Origin: Zygnema cylindricum
Lineage: Eukaryota > Streptophyta > Zygnematophyceae > Zygnematales > Zygnemataceae
Assembly: GCA_037447655.1 (NCBI GenBank)
Contig: JBBHKE010002310.1
Coordinates: 1 to 48,061 of the forward strand
Direction of reading: 5' to 3'
DNA: 48,061 bases
The translations under genes were made by a program, and so were the position numbers. Below are positions 40,811 through 48,061 of this stretch, one piece after another (the first letter of the stretch is position 1; each line of letters opens with the position of its first letter). The notes beneath the pieces are model-generated. The model had not been told where the DNA came from and did no database searches. It saw nothing but the letters and a program-made list of their open reading frames with translations.

Positions 40811-41697
40811 TGGATTTTTTTAGTGGTTCCCACGCATTAAAACATTTACAAAAATAAACGATTTTCGTTTTTTTTTAAGAATAGATAAAAAAAAATTACA
40901 TTACAGCCCGGAGGAATTGTAATTTCCTTTTGTCTTATTATGAAATTGAATTTTAAAAATAATCCTGCAACACCCATCCATTCCGAAAAAAAAAAACAAA
41001 ACTAAATAATGTAACAGTAATAATAATAATAATAAATCAAAGCCAAAATGGAACGAATACAAACAAAAAAAAAACATTATATAATATATTCGTCAGTATA
41101 GTTTGAAAGAAGGTAAAAAAAAAAAAAAAACAGTTGACATATTAAAAAATTGAAGATAAAAAGCTTACCATGTTTTAAATTTCATATAATTCAAGATTTG
41201 AGCAAAGTATTAAAAAAAAATGAAGATAAAAAACTTACCATGGTTTAAGTTTTCACATCAATAAAGATTTGATCGAAAATCGGTTACTTTTCCAATTCCC
41301 CTCTTCCGTAAAAGTTTTCACCGAATTTTTACCAAGTTGAAGCCGAACCACTTAAAAATCTTCAAGTATTTGTATTTTTCATCAATTTTTTGGCCACTTT
41401 TCCCCTCTCTTTCTATTTCTCTTTCAATCATTTCTCTCTCCCCCTTTTTTTTCCTCCTTTTTATGTCCTCCCTCCTTCCTTTGTTCTTTCACCTCTTGCC
41501 CCTCTCTCTCACACTCTTTCAATCGCTCTCTCTCCTTTCCTTCTTTCAACTCTTGCCTCTCTCTTTCTCTCCCTTTGTTCCTAAAATTCCTTTCTCTCTC
41601 TCCAACACTAAATTGAACATTATTACGCACAACTCTCCTCCATCTCATCTGAAATAAACCACAAATACAATAACTATTTTCCATCACATTTTCCCCA
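40811..41697. other. 3' flank and probable 3' UTR of the kinase gene
   Basis: A/T-rich sequence, then a CT-rich tract (41400-41620). On the minus strand this follows the stop codon at 41698 and may be the 3' UTR. A purine-coded reverse frame here overlaps the gene end and is probably not translated. Confidence 0.55.
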
Positions 41698-44600
41698 TCA
41701 ATTCCCTCCAAAATATCGTCCTTTCAAACGGTATGTCTCCTCCACCTCCTTAATTTCTATTTCTATTTCTTTCCCTTTATCTCTTAAAACTTCTGCCTTT
41801 TCAAAATCCTCTCTCTCCGCTGCTATTTCCATTTGTCTTTTCGCTACAAAATGGACTAATCTTAGCCATTCACATCGAGCCAAAACCATCTCTCTCTCTC
41901 TCTCTCCCATTCTCCATTCAAGGTTGGTAATTGTATTCCGTTTCTCTCTCTCCTCCCTTTCCAACCCCTCAATCTCTCCCTTCAAAATATATACCTCTCC
42001 TTCGTTGACATCCTTATCGCTCGTAATAATTTTTTCCTCAGCTGTAAGCCGGGCAGCTTCTTTAAAATCTTGGAATTGCGCGGCAATTTTTTTCTTTGAT
42101 TGTAACTCTTTTACTCTTTTTTCCACCAATTCCACTTGTTGCTGACAGGAAATCATGTCATTTTCACGTTGTTTTTTGAAGCTAACCAGTTCCTGTCAAG
42201 GGAAAAAAGAAAGATTGAAAAAGTTAAAGGAAACAGGAAGGTGATCTCAACCAATGAATTGTTATAACTTTGTCTCACCACTTAAAGAGTAACTTCAATG
42301 TTAATGCCAATCAATATCAATTTTAACGTCAATCAATCTAATCTGAATTTCAACCCTAATGTCAATCGTAATGTCCGTGTCAATGTCAGACCCTATACCA
42401 ATTCTAAAGGCAATCCCAATGTCAATCCCAATGACAATCTTAATGTCAATCTTGATGTCCAGCTTAATTTCCGTGTTAATGTCAATCGCAATCTCGACCT
42501 CAACCTCAATTACGAACTTCATCTCAATCTCGATCTCAACCTCAATCTCAAACTCTATCTCAATCGTATTCCCCATGGCAGTCTCAAAGTCAATATCAAA
42601 TCTCGACCTCGATCTCAATCTAAAACTCAATCTCTCTCTATCTCCATCTCAATCTCAATCCAATCTCAATCTCCATGTCCATCTTGATCACAATCTCGAT
42701 CTCAATCTCAATCTTAACTTCAATATCAACCTCAATCTCAATCTTAATCTCAATCTCAAGCTCAAGCTCAATGTCAATCCCAATCTCGATTGGGAGAATC
42801 CTAAAGGAAACAAAAGCATTTACCTGTAAAGAGGCCTTCAGCTCCAAAATCTTCTTCTGTAATACTTGCCACTTCTCCAAAGCCACTCTCTCTCTCTCAC
42901 CCAAATCTCTCATCTTCGCCCTTCGAGCTCCTTCCGCAACCGCCATATCCCTCCCTCCTTGCACTTTCTTCTCCATACTCTCTCTCTCTGCCCTCGCAAT
43001 TTCTGCGATATTCATATACATTTTACAATCTTCTTTGGTCATTGTTTCCATCTCTTCCACTCGGAATTTCTCATATTTTAACCTCTCTATTTCAGCTTCT
43101 ACCTTCTCTCCCTCAGAAGCTACCATATTTGCTTCCTTTACCAGCTCTGATTTCAAAATATTATTAGCTTTTTTCACCAATTGAAATTTTCGATTGACGG
43201 ACAAGATTAACTCATCTTGGGCTAAGTTTTCCCTTTATCTCCTCCAAATCCTCCTCCAAAATCTCTCTCTTTCTCATTAGAGATCCTCTCTCTATCTTTT
43301 CCCGAATAGTATTTTCTCTCATCTCCTTTTTCAACTTTTCTATCGCTTCATTGATTCGGTTTTCATCAGTTAACACTTTTTGTCTTTTCATTTCTATGGC
43401 ATTTTCTTTTGTGGTCAATTTTTCCATCTCTATAAAAACAGCTAGGGTTCCTTCTTCTTCTAGTTTTTCCGCCCTTTCTAAAGCTTCCTGCAAAAACAAA
43501 AAAAAAGTAGCATTTTTATTGGACAGTAGTGATACATTTTGGGTCAGGCTACAATCGATCGTTGTTTTTTTTTTGAAAATACCCCCTTTAATGTGACCGA
43601 TTCCGAAAAAAGACAAAACCGGTATATAATTTGACAACCAATGTATGGAATGGACCAAATGTGATTACTTCCAATGTGACAAGCATAATTGACACAAACC
43701 GGCATTGTATAAAATAAATTTATCAGCGCATCAGTAACATCAGAGCATGGAAAAATTGGCACAAATCGATTCATCGATAACTTTTTGCATCAATGTATCA
43801 AACAAATCGGCCACATTGGCATATTTGATATTGATGCTTGTCGCATCAACAAAAAAAAAATGCATTCTAAAATTGGGTCCGCATCGCACCTCAGTGTTTG
43901 GTGAACAACAAGCATCACTATTCAACCATAGTCTAGAAGTGCGGAAATGCGTGGAAACGCTATATCTGATGACTCCGCATTATATGCATATTATATGGGG
44001 TTTTCGCATGTAATACGGGTATAGTATGGGGCAACCACATATAGCGTTTTAATACCTTTTTGCACATTGAAACTATGTATTGAACAGACACCCTAACATA
44101 AAGTACAAAAAATGTCGTCACAAAACAGTAAGTGCCAAGCAATCCAAATATTGAATCGGATTATCTGAAAGCTAAAAATGTAACCACAACAGTAACTAAA
44201 AAAAACTTTGTCGAAAATCCCATTCGGCACATATGAAAACACGAACATACAACACGATTCGGTACACATTTCATGACATACCTTTTGTACTGCCTGTAAA
44301 AGATTCATTCCGACAATTTCCACATCCTTTTCCTCCTCGTGTTTCTGCTGAACACTCAGTTCTAAAACATTACATTTTTTTTCCGACATCTGTACATCAA
44401 TTCCTGTAGCCTCCATCTGCTGCCACATGTCACCAATCTTAGTCCTTAAACCATGTGCTCCGACAAAATCCATTTTCTCAAGAGCTTCCGTGTATTTCCT
44501 TGCGTAAATCTTCACCTTTTTTGCGATTTCCAAAGCCTTTCGAGTCGCCTGTCGTCTCATTACTGCTGCAGAATAAAAAGAATCGCGGAGTGACGATGTA

Positions 44601-47600
44601 TCCGTCTGTAAAGATTGGATTTTAAATTCTACACTTTTTCGAATAACTGGAACCACAGCCTCCAATAAAAGACTTTCCTGCAATTTTTTTTCACTTGAAA
44701 TTGATTTCACATTCTCCGTAACCTCCAGAAAAAAACTTTCTTGCACTTTTTCTTCATTTGAAGCAAAATTCTCTTCCTCCACAGCCTCCAAAATATGTTT
44801 ATCCTGCAACTTTCGATCGTGTGAGGCTATTCCACCGTTATCCAAATGAGATGTTATATCATCTTCAGGAAAGTCAATAGCAAAAATCTCCTGTGAAGAA
44901 GTTACATTTCTCGATTCTATTTCACATGGAAAAGTAGCATTTTCTCTTTCAATAATTGTACACAAACCCTCTAAATCTGTTTTCTTACTCACTTTTTCTA
45001 ACATATCCTCCATTTTCCCAGCGGCGTAACTTTCCATACTGCTAAAATGTTCAACTTCTTCTCGACTTAATTCACCAAATTTTTCGTCCGATCTCTCCCT
45101 CTCCATACTGTCTTCTGTGACGTCACTCTCTTCACTTCCCTCCACATTCTCCATATCTCCAGAATCACAAACATTCTCACTTATTTCATCACTTTCATCC
45201 TCTCTAATCTCACGATCCCTACTACCATTTTCAACGATTTCCTTAACAGTTTCTATGTCAGTTAACCGTTCCTTGAAAAGTCCTTGCACCATGTCATCCA
45301 GTTCCTCCAAAACGGGTAACAAATCCTCTGCGATAGACGGACGGAGATTCCATGTCCGTTCCACGCAACGGAGAACGACGGATATCACATGACATAGAAA
45401 CTTCCTTGGCAACAAAGCGCTCTCAGGATGTAAATTCTCACAAAATCTTTCCACCATCTCCTCAAAATCTCCTCCATTCAAATCCCATCGACTTTTCACC
45501 GACGGCACGCGGTCGAGAGGCTTCACCGACATAAACTCCTTTTCCCTTCCAGCTTCCATATCGGTCATATCGGTCATATCGGTCATATCGGTCTCAGTAT
45601 CGGCCTCGAAAAAACTATCCATATTTTCCAAACGTTCCTTTTCCCATACAAATTTCCTAGTGATTTTCCTCTCAAACCGACCAAGTAAATCATGAATCTC
45701 CTGTATTCTCCTAGTTTTTGTAAGCAGCTGCAGCATTATAAGTCCAAGAGTATATGTATCCGAATGCTTAGTAATATTCCCTGTACTTATTAGATGTGGA
45801 TCCATGTATCCTCTAGTTCCCTGCAACTGCGTCATAGCCATCTGCTCTCCTTCAAACAGCTTTGCTAACCCTAAATCGCCGATTTTACTTCTCTTATGTT
45901 CGTCCAAAAGTACATTCAAGGGTTTAAGATCGCGATGTACGACTCCGCGACTGTGAATGTACGATACGGCGGAGGCAAGTTCGCGGCAAATTCGTACGCG
46001 GTCTTCCCACGTGAGAGTACCTTGTTCGCCAGTTAACCAATCTTCTAAACTGGCGCCTTTCATATATTCCGTTACGAAACAAAATCCGTCGGGATCGAAT
46101 CCAATTAAACCTAGAACGTGTGGATGGCGTAAGCCGTGGAGAATTTGTACTTCTCTTTTAAATGATTCGCTAGGGTGCGCGCCAAAAGTTTTTTTGACTG
46201 CAATTTCTACTCCTCTTAGGCGGCCTTTGTAAACCTCTCCAAAACCTCCCTTTCCTATCATATTGGTTGGAGAGAAATTTTTTGTCGCTAGTGAAATTTC
46301 TTTTTTACTTATAAGCCAGATTTCCTCCGTGAAACTGGTATTTTCAACCTACTTGAGAGAGAGAGAGAAAAAAAAAAAAAAAACGAGTGCGTACGATGAA
46401 ATTTATTCCTCCTGAATTATTTTCGTTTGGATAAAAATTTGAATTGAAGATTGAAGGTCAATGCAGGTATTTGGTGATTGTTTAAAAAATAAAATGAGAA
46501 AAAAAACAGTTGTGAAAGGGAAATAATTTTAGGGTTTATGAAAATATATCTTAAGAAGATTGGATTTTTTCAAAGTGAAAATGTGAAGAAAGAATTTTTT
46601 TTTATTTTTTTTTCCACGCAACGAATGAGATCACAATGATTTTTTTGCTTTTTTTTCTTAAAATTTGCTAACAAATATGCAACAGTTACTGGAAAAATAA
46701 ATGAAAAAGTTTTCTTAAAAACATTCGGGAGTGAAAATTGATAAATCGACAATTTTTACACCAAAGAAAACTTTCTTAAACGCTGACGGTGCAAAAACTT
46801 AATGCAAAAGATAGTAAATTAATGCCCCTTGCTTGTGGATTTAGTCTAGTTTTCATTGTTTCTTGCAAACAAATCCTCTTAAAAATTGTACATCAAAAAC
46901 ATTCCTTGAAAAATGCTTGCAAAAAAAAAATTCCACCGACATATTGTAAATCTAAAAAAAAATCTTGGAAAACAATTCGCAAACCATTCCTCTAAACCAT
47001 TAGAAAACGGAGTAAATTTTTGAAAAATGCTTGCAAAACAAACCTTTTTCTAACAAAATTTCTCTCTTCAACAAAACTTTTCTTCAACAAAACAACAAAA
47101 CAAAAAAATTCTTTTTGAAAGATTGTAGAGGAACACCATACCTGTGAACTCGAAGAAGACAATAAGGGACCTCTCAATGTTTCTAAACCTTCTCCTGATG
47201 CCATTTCCAAAATTTGGGAAAGTGATAAATGAACATCTTGAATATTTGAATGCTTTTCCACCTCCGGATGGGCGCAAGTTATCGCCACTTGAATAAGTTT
47301 TTTTGCGATATTTTCTGGCCAATTACCCGCGTGAAAATCGAGGTTTTCCATAACCGCAAATTTTACCCCCCGAATCGACAAATCTAATAATTCAAGCAAA
47401 TTATTGAGATGGAGAAAAGAGGGAACCATAAGTAACTGAAAAATCAATTTCCCCAAATTGTAAACATCATATTGTTGAGTCCAACCAAGATCCATACAAT
47501 AACTGAGTTTGGTTTTATTAGTTTTTTCCTCCAAAATTATGTTTTCGGCCGAAAAATACGAACATGGGACACTTTTGTTATGCAAATACAAAATCGCCGA

Positions 47601-47996
47601 AGAAATTTCGAAAGCGATTCGACACCGATCTTCCCAATTTAAACTTTTTCCGTTTTCTTTTAATTTTTGAAACAAACTCTCTCCTTGGGTAAACTCCGTC
47701 ACGATCGACAGATTTTCCGGACACCATCCGATAACTTTTTCAATATGAGGATGTCGATTTTGATAAATTAACACGACTCTTTTTTTTAATTTCTCGCTCG
47801 TAAAAATGTGACGACACGAATGAAAATGTTGAACTGCAATTTGGGATCCTTTTAATTTCCCTAAAAAGATAGTTCCCAACCGGTCTTGTTTTATAAACTG
47901 CGAAAAATGGTTTGTAAATTTTTCAATATCTTGGAGTGTAAAAGGCTTATTCCGATTTTCGGTTGCCTGAGAGGACCAGGAAAGTCCTCTTAAAGC
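41698..47996 (-). CDS. Tandem pseudokinase-kinase protein with UVR-like coiled-coil tail (5' end missing)
   Basis: Four exons are seen: 47996-47142, 46348-44282, 43487-42824 and 42192-41698, with GT-AG borders, about 1359 residues. Domain 1 (residues 1-285) has a kinase fold but Gln at the ATP-Lys site (IAVQHF), CSY in place of HRD and no DFG. Domain 2 starts EISLATKNFSPTNMIGKGGFGEVYKG. It has ATP-Lys 337 (IAVKKT), Glu 351, HRDLKPLNVLL at 423-433, DLG at 443-445 and GTRGYMDPH in place of the usual DPE/APE. An acidic linker with TDM repeats follows, then long coiled coil. UVR-like motifs are DFVGAHGLRTKI (near 44460), DFKEAARLTAEE (near 42060) and DFEKAEVLRDKG (near 41800). Plant receptor-like cytoplasmic kinases are the closest relatives of domain 2. 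Its substrate is unknown. A one-base frame break lies at 43227-43230. Confidence 0.85.
42193..42823. repeat. CAATCT-type hexanucleotide minisatellite in the last kinase-gene intron
   Basis: About 500 bp (42300-42795) of CAATCT, CAATGT and CGATCT hexamers fill the last intron. The frames through it (Asn-Leu, Ser-Ile and Glu-Ile repeats) arise from the six-base period and are not genes. The intron ends are GTAAAT and GACAG. Confidence 0.88.
43227..43230 (-). other. Single-base frame break in the coiled-coil exon
   Basis: Before TTTT (AAAA on the coding strand) the frame runs from 43487 to a stop just after; after it the frame continuing to the 42824 donor is open. The exon is 664 bp, one more than a multiple of three, and the phases at both ends are zero. 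One extra base in this homopolymer accounts for both facts. Confidence 0.7.
46349..47141. other. Intron between the pseudokinase and kinase exons
   Basis: 793-bp AT-rich intron with a GTATGG donor and a CTCTCTCTCAAGTAG acceptor. It holds poly-A/T runs and nothing protein-like. Confidence 0.7.
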
Positions 47997-48061
47997 CTGC
48001 AGTAAAAAAAAAAAAAAAAAACAAGAGGGAAAGAGAGGGAGGAAAGGAGGGAGGGAGGGAG

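Noticed and set aside
41424-41711. Glu/Arg-rich frame overlapping the end of the kinase gene
   Set aside because: It overlaps the stop codon in another frame and is purine-repeat coded; most likely 3' UTR.
42298-42829. Asn-Leu and Ser-Ile repeat frames
   Set aside because: Six-base-period intron repeat, opposite to the gene.

Overview
This window is nuclear DNA of a eukaryote, and the genes point to a streptophyte plant that is probably not a seed plant. It has GT-AG introns of 0.5-1.2 kb, plant-type kinase and SAL1-like phosphatase genes, a GPR1/FUN34/YaaH acetate-transporter family, a plant-style Ty1/copia element, TTTAGGG-like tracts and very many (GA)n, (CT)n and (AT)n tracts. A bryophyte or charophyte would fit, but the species cannot be fixed from sequence alone. 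A 915-base run of N at 17164-18078 is an assembly gap. Most real genes here are split into short exons, so I rebuilt them from splice sites and matching intron phases.

Layout. (1) 27-4397, minus: the 5' two thirds of a SAL1/HAL2-like 3'(2'),5'-bisphosphate nucleotidase, in five in-phase exons, running off the left edge. (2) 4139-4976: nine CACGTG G-box cores, mostly in the intergenic space between the divergent SAL1 gene and the next gene. (3) 5695-10963, plus: an unrecognised five-exon gene of about 836 codons whose coding sequence contains long purine-rich low-complexity blocks; the edges of two of its exons are echoed as degenerate tandem copies in the neighbouring introns. (4) 10964-14230: AT microsatellites, an inverted-repeat (MITE-like) element and a 42-bp perfect palindrome. 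(5) About 14230-38750: three copies of one ancestral segment carrying an acetate-transporter-like gene on the minus strand. Copy 1 (14983-16554) is open across the visible exons, copy 2 is a single relic exon (20845-20984), and copy 3 (33709-35810) has an early stop. Copy 2 is interrupted by an LTR-retrotransposon cluster at 21213-29183 and by a PIF/Harbinger-like MITE at 29740-30517. (6) 38945-39803: a foldback element. (7) 41698-47996, minus: the 3' part of a large gene encoding a degenerate kinase-like domain, then a complete kinase domain, then a coiled-coil tail with UVR-like motifs; it runs off the right edge.

The retrotransposon cluster is unusual. A 1175-bp LTR-like unit that is almost entirely one inverted repeat sits directly before a primer-binding site. 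The same site follows the ordinary 5' LTR of a decayed copia element. Both sites match the anticodon arm of initiator tRNA-Met rather than its 3' end, which is the priming style of Drosophila copia and yeast Ty5. The most promising protein is the tandem pseudokinase-kinase-UVR protein. The most unusual DNA features are the palindromic LTR, the duplicated exon edges and the dense G-box cluster. The genes do not form one pathway; they are independent loci in a repeat-rich region. The SAL1-like gene and the G-box cluster together suggest stress-linked regulation.
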